Shown: positions 1-11,398 of the stretch, in pieces | Numbering within the stretch: position 1 is the first letter of the stretch | How the letters are laid out: every line of letters starts with the position of its first letter | DNA from: Phallus indusiatus | Lineage: Eukaryota; Basidiomycota; Agaricomycetes; Phallales; Phallaceae | Assembly (NCBI GenBank): GCA_027605045.1 | Contig: JAQFWX010000046.1 | Coordinates: 124,001-188,000, forward strand | Direction of reading: 5' to 3' | DNA length: 64,000 nucleotides | Position numbers and translations under genes: made by a program | The notes under the pieces: model-generated | Databases searched by the model: none | Told to the model about the DNA's origin: nothing | The model's input: the letters and a program-made list of their open reading frames with translations, nothing else

Positions 1-904
1 GCGAAATGGAGAAATTGTATTGAGTGAGGGCGACAATACAGCTAATACAGTCCTTATATGTATTGACGTTATTAATAAATGCGTCCAAGATTAATCTCCT
101 TCCGGGCAGGGTTGAATGCAGAAACCGGTTTCCGAACGGAGCATGCGTGATACACCAACCATGGCTATGTATGGAGTATTTAAAACACGGTCATATATGT
201 CCACAGGAGCCATACGATTGAATCCAAATTTAAAAAAGGAAGAGCACTCCAATTGTCTGATTGCGACGTTCTCGCTTTTTTAAGCGGGAATGAATATAAA
301 TATGGGGCGGAATGCGGAACTCCAAGATCTGATGCATCTTATTGGTGGCGTGAAGATACAGAACCATTTGTGCTTATCGGTTTCGTCCTTTGCAAGGGCT
401 GAAAACCTCCACCGGTGAGATCAAAACCCCTCCGCTCGTGGACCTGGTCAAATTGGGATAAGATCTTCCACATGGAGATCAAAACGTGACGATCCTTGAG
501 CAACTCGCGAGGGGCGAGAAAGAGGGATGATGTCAGAGCAGGCTTTCAAGCTCAAGCATGAAATTAGAGTTTTCTGTCGATGCCATTAAGCACTTCTTTT
601 CCGATTTATGGTCACTCAACCACCCACAAGTGTATTAATTTGAAGCTTTTCGTCCACCGTTAGAGTCGCATGGACTACCAAAAAAGGACTACTCAACAAG
701 CTCTCATATCCTAAGCGGAATCTGCGAGATGATCAAAAAGAAAAAAATCCTGAACTTGTTAACCCCATCTTATACATGTATAACTTTTCGGTATTTGATG
801 AGTGTTTGATCCAAAAAAACAGATATCTTTACGAAGTGACTCTCTGACCGGCCTCGGACATCCTTGACCAGGCATGGCTCGGTCATCAGTGACACAAGAT
901 TTTG
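1..904. other. No gene recognised (left edge to GDSL esterase)
   Basis: Only short open frames without family similarity are seen. This stretch lies 3' of the minus-strand GDSL esterase and may hold the end of a gene outside the window. No tRNA, repeat or clear splice-linked coding series was found. Confidence 0.4.
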
Positions 905-2064
905 CTACTGGCTATCGGATTTGATTAAGGCGTAGGATTTGGAAGCCAAAATTCGATGAGTAACCGTAGTCGGCTATAATACAACGATACAATCATAAAG
1001 ATAAACTCCCAATATGAACTACAACTTACGTGGTACTCGTCCCAAAACATGTATCGTCCTGGATCAGAGCACAAGGTTCGATGGGGAACCTCGCCGTACG
1101 CACCACGCAAGCAGCTTACGTTAACCGTTTGCGGCGTGAAACCATACACTCCAGGATCAGCCGTGATCTCATTGAATAAGGATAAGAAATCGACATATAA
1201 AGGTCTGTCGAGCAAGAGCGGTTGGAGGTCAAGTTCGTACAGGGAGACTCGGAGTGCTGTTGAGAGGTTGGAGAGAAGCTCTGACGTTTCTGCAGGTATG
1301 AAGGCTTTGTATGGGAGGAGCCCTACGTCAGGAGGAATGGTGATCAAGATTCTGGATGCTCCTGTAAGGATATCCATTAATAGATCAATGGTCTACATTT
1401 TCCTTCCTCTCCAACACTTACCCATACGAGCTAATTGACCAACGATGTTGCGTACAGTCGTTGGGACGGCAAGGTATTCTTCCCCAAGTAAGATATCGTT
1501 AGCTCCTATGAGGATGACATATAGATCCTGCGATATTGTAGCCCGGTTGTTTTTATGCTTCCACAAATTGAATTGATCAACTAGTGATGGCACAGTGATG
1601 TTCCCAAATTGACCTGTATAACCCTGCACGGCAGTGTTATTACTCGTAGCTGGCGTAATGTGCATTTGATCAGTTCCCTGCGAAAATAAGAGCGTAAATC
1701 GCACCTCCTGCAACAGCGTAATCCTCTAATTCAGAACCGAGCATTTCAGCCAAATAGTCAACCCAAAGAGGCCCGTTACTGAAAGTATGTTCATAATAGG
1801 CTGGATCGGCAGGCCAAGTGTGATCACTGATTTTCCAAGCGTTACCTTTTCAAACACGAAACGAAGTCATGTGAAGTCAGTCAGTCTAACGTCATGCAAT
1901 GCAGGTTCTGGCCTGCGTATAGTAGTTTTTTTACCATTATCAGAAAGTGAGTCCCCGAAAACCACTAGCTTCGGCAGCGCATTTGGAACATCTATACTTG
2001 ATGAAGATGAAAAGATATTCAGGGTGAGAGCAGAAAGGGCGATGATACGACGAAGACATTCCAT
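905..2064 (-). CDS. Secreted GDSL (SGNH) esterase/lipase
   Basis: A 299-residue SGNH-fold ester hydrolase, probably acting on acetylated or acyl-ester polysaccharide substrates outside the cell. Five exons join in frame: 2064-1935, 1845-1705, 1649-1422, 1361-1030 and 973-905. The N-terminus is a hydrophobic signal peptide ending in a serine run. Block I, FGDSLSDNG, carries the nucleophile serine and is cut by intron 1. Block III is GANDIL. Block V, FWDEYHPTTVTH, gives the catalytic Asp and His and is cut by the last intron. The conserved first part (N-A-W-K-I-S-D-H) follows directly after intron 1. Length fits the fungal CE16-like/GDSL lipase group. It is divergent from the BTB gene, sharing a 1.16-kb intergenic region. 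The substrate is not determinable from sequence alone. Confidence 0.9.
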
Positions 2065-3226
2065 AGTTGGTATGAGGAGATAATGGCGATGGTAAATGTT
2101 AGGCTATGGAAGATCTACGCTTTATACGTTACAGACGGTGCTTCCTGGCTTTCACAGTAGCCTGAATGAATCAAACTTGCGTCGAACTTGCGGCGCGCCG
2201 AGGAAATTGTCCAATTTAAAAACCACGTGTACTTTTTGGTTCAGCGCTTGTTGTGACTGGAGAGGTGTCATCTCGGCTGGAGAATCTGACGGCGACCTCT
2301 TCTGAGGTCTGACTCAAATAATAACCTATGATAACCAAATGCTTCGTGGAAAGATCATCCAGCCAGCTTTGATTATTTTATTTACTTCAATTCTACCGTC
2401 TATGATCTTCATCTTGAGGATGACATCGGGTTGTGATTAGACCGACGTTGACGTCCGACCCGACCGAACCTGGTCCTTTTTCAAGCTTCAAGGTTCAGGG
2501 ATGGCTTGGGACAAACGAGAAATTGCTACGTATATCAATATTTGGTGAGACGTGTTCTTCTGCTCTCAAAACACAGATTTTACTTTTATCCTTATTCCTT
2601 CGTCTACACATTCTTACCAACACTTGGCAGCACAAATAAGCGGTAGAAGCTCGTCCTTATACAAATTTACTTCTTTTCATAAGTAGGCGGATCTAATACA
2701 ATGCTGAACTCAAAAAAAGAAAGGCAGAACAATTGCCATTGTCCAATGGGTGATAAGAAACCGCTTCAGAAGGAGCTACTGCAATCACGATATTTGAGTC
2801 GGTAACTTGAGCTGTCAGAGTTGTTCGTCAGCTGGCTTGAATTTGAATATGACTAGAACCTGGGCCTGAATACCGAGTACTGATTAAGTACCAATTCACC
2901 GAACGATATGTTGACTACTCGGCTTGTGTAGGTGGTATAGATTGAAGTTTGATATTCAGCTACTTAGTGCATATGTATAAGCTACACTGGTGGTCAAAAT
3001 AATCCTATTACAAGTCAAAAAAAAGGAAGGGATGATAGAAAGTTCATTGATTCACATAAATTCGCGTTACGGATTCGTGACGAACCCCAATGCCGAAATG
3101 CCGTAGCTTTTGTGGACATCGACACGAAGATAAAGGGCTGACGGACCTCAATTCCTTTACTTTGTTCTCTTTGTTGTCATATTCTTTCAAGTGCTTCAGT
3201 TTCCTCTTGACGACAGCGCCTTCACA
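2065..3226. other. Divergent intergenic region
   Basis: About 1.2 kb between the start codons of the minus-strand esterase and the plus-strand BTB gene, so it should hold both promoters. Short open frames here have no family features. No repeat was noticed. Confidence 0.5.
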
Positions 3227-5238
3227 ATGAGTTCAACTAACAGCCCTGGCACGAATCAACTTGGCTCGTTTCACTTGGCACAGGCAGGCGATATCACCAC
3301 TTCTCATTCACACGTATCGAATCCACCGCCACCAACGACATCGGTAGCTTCAGATGAAGACGAAAATGAAATAACCTTTCAAATTCGTACTCCACAACAG
3401 TCGATTTTAAGGCATCATGATTTGTGGTAGGTCCACCCCCCTGCTCTAAAGCTGAAAGACCATTCTGACAACTATGGCGCTGCCGCTGTCGTTAGGTTCG
3501 ACGATGGTAGTATTGTACTGCGTGCTCAAAATCCCACGACACTATTCCGAGTTCATAAAGCAATCCTGGCCCGTCATAGTGAAGTTTTTCGAAATATGTT
3601 TGCGATACCACAACCCCCACGGACGCGGAAGCAAACACAAACGAGGACACCAGCACAGACGCCAGTTATGAGGCAGAGTCAGGGTCTGGATGAAGGTGAA
3701 GGTTTATCATCGTCTTGGCAACGTAGAACTGGTGAGGAAAATCATTTTTGATGAGATTAATAGGATTTTTCATTTACCAAATGAAACAAAATCATACAGC
3801 CACACATCATCGAATATCGAAGTCTGTAGATTCTGTGAAGGAACCGATAGTTGATAGCTCAAACATGAGGACGATGGGTTCATTATCGCGCAAATTTTCT
3901 ACTTTAGCAGTCAGGACGGTATTTTCGATGGGACCCAACCCACTTGCGACGTCGAGGGATTACGAGAATAGTGATGACAAATCAAACGGTGTGGATGATG
4001 ATGAGAATTCCGATTACAACGAATTCCATGATTCATGTGACACAGACGACGCAGCAACGGATATTGATGAAGCGAATGCTGAACGCATTGAAAAATGTGA
4101 TGTTATAGATGTGCATGATTCGTCCGGCGATGTGGCAAGTCTTCTACACGCCTTATACGATGGACCGTACGTTTTTCTCTCTAATTTCACTTATATAATC
4201 ATCAAAGTTAATTTGGTTCACATTGATATCAACAGACAATGGACGGACAATTCACCCGCCGATTTCCTCGTTGTATCGGGCGTCTTACGTCTCGCCCACA
4301 AGTATCTGATTGATGGTTTGCGGTCCAAAGCGCTGGAGCATCTTCACCAGGCGTGGCCCACAACGCTACAAGGTTGGGATTTGAGAGAGGACCGAGGTTT
4401 AGCATGGAGTGGCGGTGGATCTACAGGGTCTACTATAGTTGCGGTCGGACAGCGAGAGTGCGGTACGGGAGCGGGGTTGATGGGTTCGTTTGCGGAGGGA
4501 AGATATCCACATCCAATTGTGCGTGTTTGGTTTTATTTCTCTTGGAAATCGTGAGCACAGTAGAACTGAAGGACTCTTACGAAGCATGTTATCAGCCTCG
4601 CGCGGAGCACAAATGCTCTTTCACTCCTTCCTTCAGCTTTCTACGATCTATCACGCCTCACGTTTTCTCAAATATTTGACGGAATGCCAACACAATCACA
4701 GGAACTCTCTTCGTGCGATCTCCAAAAATTAGCTCTCGGAAAGGAGCATAGTCATCAAGCTATAACAAATCTTATCACCAATCTTGGCAACGTGCGTTGT
4801 TCGATAACAGGTGGCGGAGGAGGGAGTGGTGTTAAAATTTGGTGTTGCGCTTTGAGTAACAATGGCGGCACGCACAGCTTGAACCCAGGCCACGCTCACT
4901 CTTCTCACACACATTCCCGTTCTCTGCCTTCGATATCTCGCCCGAAATCATATCACGGGCACTGTCACTCTACGTGTCATTCTCCTGTTTCGTGTCGACG
5001 CGATTTTACAGAACTAGTGGAACTAGCAACACAGCACTATCTGTTCGATAGAGAAAAAGGCCACACGGATCCATTGTACGTTGCTGAGGAATTAGGACAA
5101 CTGAAGAGTTCTGAGTGTTCGGAATGTAAGGCGTGTGCGGTTGCGCTTGAGTGTTGGAGTATGAGAGAAAGAGAGAGAATTTGGAGATGTTTACCCGGGT
5201 GGTTTAGGGTTGGAGCGGGGTGGGAGGGTTTGGAGTAG
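3227..5238 (+). CDS. BTB/POZ domain protein with split domain
   Basis: A 579-residue protein of the large basidiomycete BTB/POZ family; these are likely protein-interaction adaptors, but no specific partner is known. Five exons join in frame: 3227-3426, 3496-3731, 3800-4166, 4236-4518 and 4585-5238. The BTB signature begins at about residue 64 (H-H-D-L-W-F-D-D-G-S, then LFRVHKAILARHSEVFRNMF). It is interrupted by roughly 135 residues rich in Asp, Glu, Ser and Asn, and resumes as CDVIDVHDSSGDVASLLHAL, then RLAHKYLIDGLRSKALEHL and AWPTTLQGW. The last exon has the family's LLPSAFYDLSRL segment and a Cys/His-rich stretch near SSECSECKACA. An earlier in-frame GTG at 3191 was rejected in favour of the ATG at 3227. 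There is no transmembrane segment. Confidence 0.85.
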
Positions 5239-5514
5239 GAAAACACTGAAATCAGCAGAAAGCTGCTTCCGAGTTTCTCAGCCTATTAATCTCTTTCTTG
5301 ACCTTTTTTTATTCACTTGCTTGCATTGTATCGTTTCTTATTTGACATGTACAAAGAAATGCATCCTTATGCCTTCGTGGTATATAATCCAAGAGACGGC
5401 TCAGCAAAAAGGTTGGCTCGATTACTAAAATTTCACTTTTGCTAAATACATCAAGGCGAAAGAGAGAAAGAGGTTATCCAGATCAGGCTCCCAGAAAAAG
5501 CAAAGTAAAAAAGC

Positions 5515-5611
5515 GGGCCTAGCCGGGAATTGAACCCGGGACCTCCTCCATAGTCAGCTGACCTAAGCCACCTTACCCTAAGAAGGAATCATACCTCTAG
5601 ACCACCAGGCC
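5515..5611 (-). tRNA. tRNA-Pro (anticodon AGG) with 25-nt intron
   Basis: Read on the minus strand, the acceptor stem GGCCTGG pairs with CTAGGCC, followed by discriminator C. The T arm is CCGGG-TTCAATT-CCCGG. The anticodon stem CCTTC/GGAGG encloses a loop TTAGGGT with anticodon AGG. A 25-nt intron at 5551-5575 lies between positions 37 and 38, the canonical eukaryotic site. The spliced tRNA is 72 nt. The 5' end of the tRNA lies 110 bp from the start codon of the DUF1764 gene on the opposite strand, so the two are divergent and share a very short promoter region. Confidence 0.93.
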
Positions 5612-5721
5612 GCTGATGTCGGGCTCAATAGTGCGTAACTTGACATGTTTCCGTTAACCGTAGCCGCCGTCGGAGTTGCACTGTCAACTGTATTTAAGGC
5701 TTTGACGCTCTGGAAAGTTGG

Positions 5722-6488
5722 ATGGGCCCGACCATAACAAAAGCCAAGAACAGCAAGAGAAAAAACGGGGAACCTTCTCGGGCTTCGTCCTCGAAGACCA
5801 CTGAATCTGATGCAAAGATACACTTAGCTGAGCGGACCAAGTCTTCGCAAGTAGAAATAGATGATATTTTTTCGGGGCGTGGAGAAGCTACGACATTAGT
5901 AGCGACGAGGCCATCGACTGCGGTTGGTCCTGAAAAGAAGAAAAAGAAGAAGAAAAACAAACACGCGCAAGCCACTAGTGATAAAGAAGGTGATGCAGAG
6001 GAGTGGACGGGATTTGGGAATGCTGATACAACCATTGACGAGCGTGTCGTATTTTCCGAACCCAATCCACCCACGCCAAAAATTGAGACGGTCCTGGATC
6101 CATCCTCTTTGACGTCAACTTCTAACTTTCGAAAACGAAAGCGGGATGATGTAGCTTCCGCGACATCCAATACCGTCAAGAAGATGGGAAAGAGTGTCTC
6201 TGCTAACGTCGACGATGCTGAAAGGTTCAGGGATTCAAGAGGGGCTGGGCCACGTAATCATTCCTTCTCAGCCGTGGTACAACATCTATGTTCCTGATTC
6301 TCAGCTTTTTTTTCTCAGGTCGCAGAACCGAGGAAGGGTTTGCTATATTTAAAGAAGACGAGCTAGGTATACGCGACGCTGGAGGCGGTGGGTTCTTTTG
6401 ATTATCATTATCTCTGACCAGTCTGCTCATGTTCTCCTTCCCAGACACACCTCTTTGTCCTTTTGACTGTGACTGTTGTAAGTCATGA
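5722..6488 (+). CDS. DUF1764 family protein
   Basis: A small conserved eukaryotic protein of unknown role, 214 residues in three exons (5722-6253, 6319-6387, 6445-6488) that close in frame. The N-terminal half is Lys/Ser-rich and disordered, with the family's EIDDIFSG motif at about residues 44-51 and a poly-lysine run at about 72-79, which suggests a nuclear or nucleolar protein. The C-terminal half has the diagnostic order: FRDSRG, then RRTEEGFAIFKEDELGI, then a glycine run, then DTPLCPFDCDCCKS at the very end. The last cysteine-rich block is reached only by splicing two short introns. The start codon lies 110 bp from the divergent tRNA-Pro. Confidence 0.9.
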
Positions 6489-7269
6489 CTTGTACGGAGA
6501 GAAAACTGAGTTAATTAATTCGTTGACATAGGTTTTTGAAATGATAATATCAATTGCTTTACACTTTTACAACTTGAGAGCTCGGAAAATCCATATCTCA
6601 AAGCTTGGATTTTTCATCGCTTTCCAGGCTCTATCGAAGCCCCACTTCGCGTCTCCCTTGAATATGGTGAGACGATGCGTAGATGGGGTCAATGTGAAGC
6701 CAATATCAACAGGAATAATCCTTTCTCTCTATCACGCATGCGGTGAATAGGGATCATGCATGTTTGACTGAAACAAAATTTAAATGAACGGGAGATACAT
6801 ATGTATGTGTAGTCATTTAGGATAAAAAAATTTCGAAAATAATTGACTTAGCAGAGTGCATCCTTTGTATCTTTTTTTTACTTCGTTTATTTCAATGTTT
6901 TCAATTGGCAAATGCTGGCGCTTGGTTTATCTTGAAGCAACACGATCCATGCGGGAACTAGGGGATCCAGATCTCGCATCTTTTCGTGTCAAGCAAGCTA
7001 TACCTAATTACTCCACATGGTAATGAGAACACTATTGAAGAAGAGCCCTTTTTCCCACAAAAGATCACTCGTGACAAAGTCAAATGAACAAGAAATGAAT
7101 GCCCTTTCCCTAGCGTTAACGTTGGTGTCGGCATAAATCATTTCCATTTCATCCAAAAATACTTTCTTATCTATCAACATGTACCTTATCTCTTTTAACG
7201 CCCAGCAATTGTAGGCACCTGAGCTATAACATTCAAAAAGCCTGCATTCAACATCTACTTGGCTTCATC
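6489..7269. other. Intergenic, nothing recognised
   Basis: Intergenic between the DUF1764 gene and the NCS1 permease, both plus strand. One short open frame at 6541-6750 has no features. The permease promoter should lie in the right half. Confidence 0.5.
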
Positions 7270-10106
7270 ATGCCTTTCCATGGGTTTCTCAGAGCACTTC
7301 AGGTTGATCGTGATGCGAGCCAACAACTGAGCAACAGTCAACTATTCCTTTCCGTACGTCTACATATTGATTCTAAAAAACTACATATCTCACGGTGAAA
7401 TTTCCTTTCTCTTCTTTCATGGACAGAATCGAGATCTTCTCCCTGTTCCCAAATCACAAAGGACGTGGAAAGCATGGAACTTTGTCGCCTTGTACGTTCA
7501 TTTCGAAAATCGTCTGGAATGCACCGATTAGCGACCATGATTTTCACTCACACTTTCGAAGCTGGACAGCAGATTGTTTCAATGTGAACACGTACGTATT
7601 TGGAACAAACCGAGATTTCTGTTCGTTGTCTAGGATGCGATGCAAGAGCTGACAAGCCTCCTTTCACTCGTTCTTTTTCCAGATGGATGATCGTCTCAAG
7701 CATGGTTCAACTCGGCCTCTCTTGGTGGCAAGCCTGGCTATGTGTTTGGATAGGCTACAGTATTACAGCACCTTTCATCGTTTTAAATGCGCGTCCTGGC
7801 GCGATCTTCCATATCACATTCCCTGTTGTGTCGCGCACTAGTTTTGGCTTATGGGGCTCGCTTTGGTGCACCTTTAATAGGGGTGTTATGGCTTGGTGAG
7901 AGATAGATTGAACTTTATCGTACTCCGATTATGGCTAAGCATGTTCTTCTTAAGTATCTGGTATGGAGTTCAAGCGAGTATTGGCGGGAGCTGTGTTTTG
8001 GTTATGTTGAGAACGATCTGGCCCAGTGTCAATGACATCCGTTCGTCTTTGGAACCCCTGTTTTGTAAACTTTTCATCAATATGGAACACGACTTCTTTT
8101 TTTTTCTCGTACTACAGCAAATCATCTTCCTGCCTCCGCCGGAATAACATCGAAGGATTTCCTAGGATTCTTCCTTTTTTGGATTATATCTCTACCAGCG
8201 ATATGGTTTCCGATCCACCAAATGTAAGATTTGGCTATAATTTTTTTGCAATTAAGGCATCCAGAGATTTTTTGGGAAAGTGGCTAATTAGCAATTTTTT
8301 TTTCTTCTTAGACGCCACCTCTTCACCATCAAAGCCATCGTTGTCCCGATTGCGGGAATTGCCTTTTTCGTATGGACGATCGTGAAAGCTCACGGGTTTG
8401 GTCCCATAATTCATCAGCCTGCAAGTGTTCGAGGTTCAGAACTTGGCTGGGCGATGGTATCGAGTATAATGTCATGCATAAGCAATATGGTGACACTCAT
8501 TGTGTCAGTTTTTTTTTCCCCAACGCTATTTTGAATGGAATTTTCATTTATGATCCCTTTTTTTTTTCTTTTCATATCAGAAACGCACCAGACTTCGCAT
8601 CACGCGCTTCATCACCATCAGCTGCACTACTGCCTCAACTATTTTCCGTGCCATTAGGTTTTTCACTCGTCAGCTTCCTCGGAATCATAGTCAGCTCCTC
8701 CTCTCAAGTAATATACAACGAGGCAATTTGGTCGCCTATTGATTTACTTAATAAATTTCTCGACGGAGACGGGGATCATCCGAGCCGGAGTACGAGGTTT
8801 GGAGTGTGGTTCATTTCCACTTCTTTCATTTTAGCCCAGGCATGTGATTTCTTTTGATATTCTCTTCAGCCACGACGCGTATTTTGATCAATGGTCTTGT
8901 GCTTTAATTTCATTCAGTTGGGGTAAATTCAATTCTTTTTTCTCTCATTCAATGACCTTACTCACCATTAATTTCCCCGGAACTACGGAAATTTTTTAAC
9001 TTTAAAAAAAGGACGAATATCTCCGCCAATTCGGTGAGCGCTGGCTGCGATTTGACGAGTTTGCTGCCTCGATATATTGTATGTGAACTCTTATAACATT
9101 TGATACTTCGTACTCTGACGTGTTCACATTTATAGAATATTCGACGGGGAGGCTACATAGCGGCAATCGTCGGCATAGCAATTTGCGTGAGATCTTCTAC
9201 CCCTTTTCAAGTTGATTTCTGAGTAAATCTTCTTGACAAGCCATGGAAGTTTCTTCAAAGCAGCAACTCATTCACATCGTATCTTTCTGCATATTCGGTA
9301 TTCCTGTCTTCTATAGCTGGTGTTATGGTTCGTTTTACACTGTATAATTTTCTACTATTTGATTAACGATTATGTGCCTTCGGCGTTATAGATAACAGAG
9401 TACTGGTATATCCGAAAAGGGCATTACAACATGCATGATTTATATTCAGATCACAAGGACGGATGGTATTGGTATACGTATGGAATAAACTTCCGGTATG
9501 TGGAAACCTGAAACCTGCACGAAAACAAAGCACTTTGCGATGGATGGTCATGGAATGCCTTTTTCCTGTTTCACTAAATGGTCATCCCGGAAACTCATTA
9601 TACCTGCTTTATTTTTAAGTGCATATGCAGCTTACATTTCGGGTATCGCTATAAATGTTACCGGTTAGTAATATTAAAATTATTACATGATAAACAACTT
9701 CGTTGATTAACACCGTCCATGCTGCATTCAACAAAATTGCGCGGCCAGGATTTGCTGGCGCTAGTACGTTTCGAATAGACCCTTGCTTTGCGAAACCTTA
9801 TAACCTGACGCACTTTTCCTTTACTTAATAACAACAGCGGGGAGGAAAGTCCCACTTGCTTCCGTTCGGATATATCAAATGTCATTCTTCACGGGATTTG
9901 CCGTTTCCGCCGCTGTTTATATTTTGTTGAACAAGCTATTTCCGGTCCCTGGAGTCTATATAAATTTCTCGGAAACTGATGAAGGTGGTAAAAAGGAGGG
10001 AGAAGGAGAAGGCGGAGTGGACTTCGACGTGTCCACAAGTCCGTCACGTAGTGCACGTGGCGGGAATGATTTCGCCTTTAGGCTGAGCCAAGACAGGAAA
10101 GATTGA
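7270..10106 (+). CDS. FUR4: NCS1 family uracil/uridine/allantoin permease
   Basis: A plasma-membrane nucleobase:proton symporter of the NCS1 (Fur4/Dal4/Fui1) family, 558 residues with about 12 membrane segments. Sixteen exons were joined by hand and the total of 1,677 nt closes in frame. The N-terminal part has [19 protein letters not shown] and [22 protein letters not shown] and [20 protein letters not shown] follow. The middle has [31 protein letters not shown] and [16 protein letters not shown]. The C-terminal part has [20 protein letters not shown] and [19 protein letters not shown]. The tail is hydrophilic and acidic. Exon 9 is only 5 nt (8918-8922) and exon 15 only 15 nt (9749-9763). 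The intron before exon 9 starts with GC. Which of uracil, uridine or allantoin is carried cannot be decided here. Confidence 0.9.
8840..9011 (+). other. FUR4: 5-nt micro-exon with GC-AG intron
   Basis: Exon 8 of the permease ends at 8839 in ...AQ. The intron 8840-8917 starts GCATGT and ends CAG. The exon 8918-8922 is TTGGG. The next intron, 8923-9011, starts GTAAAT and ends AAG. Only with this 5-nt exon does the product read [18 protein letters not shown], the family motif, and only so does the total CDS stay in frame. Confidence 0.85.
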
Positions 10107-11398
10107 TCGGGGAAATCGCGTGCAAGAAGATTTTGCACAGACACATATGCAATGTAGGCTACATTTCTACGTTTCGGGGAGAACATGTAGGAAATTTATT
10201 TTGAGAACATCTCATCGCATCTAAGACAAGCGTTATGTGTGTATCAGACCCGTGTTAACCAGTGGTTTATTTAGTTAGACTTTTCGTCAAGGGAGTACGG
10301 ACACCAAACGATTACGTACGAGGTGATATGACCAAGTATGATATCTGTAATTTGAAAAAAAATAAAAATATTAAGGTTTTCTTCCCTCAATTTGAACACA
10401 CGGAAAATTTACAATTTGCAAAATAATGTATAGCGTATCATACATATACATGTCTTCCCACGGTTGCAGAATTTGCCGGAAAGATGCGTTACCTCAGATG
10501 CAGATTCATAATTCACATAATTGACAACTCATTGTTATACACGGAAGGAAATTGCTTTTCGATCACTATGTATCGGAAGAGAAGGAAAAAAATGAAGGTC
10601 TTTCTACTCTGAGGTTTGAGTCTGGATCTTTCGGTTGCTATCCGACCTCACTGTGCAGGGTCCCCGTTTTGCCCGAATTTACGTGCTAATTTACATCCTC
10701 GGTTATCATCATTTTTCTAGCTTACTTTCATTATGCGATTTGATGTATCCTTATGCTTTTAAGCCAACAAGCGGACTCCAAACACGATGAAAGATCCGGG
10801 ACGGGTAGGTATATGTTTAGGTTGAATTGAGAATCTTTCATGACGAACATAAAAATAGGGTTTTGAGTTGTCTATAAATATTTATAAACATAGGAGAAGG
10901 ATGATCGGAGAGAAAAAACGCGGCATCTGGCTCCAGGTCTTTCTGTCTCAGTTGCTCAGGAACGAGATCGGCCACTCCATCTGTAGGAAAAAAGGAAACC
11001 CTCCTGTGCTACTGCGATATGGAGGGGTCGTGGCTTGAAGATATCGACGAGTGAACGAGTGAAGGCTAGATTACACAGATTTTGTAGGCTGCTGAGGGTG
11101 AACCGCCACAGATGAGATCTGAGACTTGCCTTATATGATAACATAGGCGACGGCAGTCGAAAGCCGCGCTGTTATTCAGTTTTTTTGCATTATGTGTATG
11201 GCCAGGCAATTTAGTCACGTAGATTCGGAACAATTACGGGACTGAGATGACGGGGTGTATAATTTTCCTTATATATACCTGGATCCGACTCACTCTTGCG
11301 TTGCTTTGCTCCACTCAAAGTTGAGACCCTCGATCATCCACCTTTATCCTATTGTCTTCTCTTCATTTCTTCTCTGAATCTCTTCTTCAATTGACTTG
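10107..11398. other. Intergenic, nothing recognised
   Basis: About 1.3 kb of AT-rich sequence between the permease stop and the next plus-strand gene. A short imperfect palindrome lies at about 10614-10656 (GAGGT...ACCTC). No coding series was recognised. Confidence 0.45.
11270..11277 (+). promoter_or_regulatory. TATA-like box
   Basis: TATATATA, 122 bp upstream of the ATG at 11399 and followed by a pyrimidine-rich leader, fitting a core promoter for the gene at 11399-12652. Confidence 0.5.

Noticed and set aside
1049..1438. 129-residue plus-strand ORF
   Set aside because: Antisense to exon 4 of the GDSL esterase, which has the catalytic block V motif.
5694..6179. 161-residue minus-strand ORF
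   Set aside because: Antisense to the DUF1764 gene, whose plus-strand exons match the family to the last residue.
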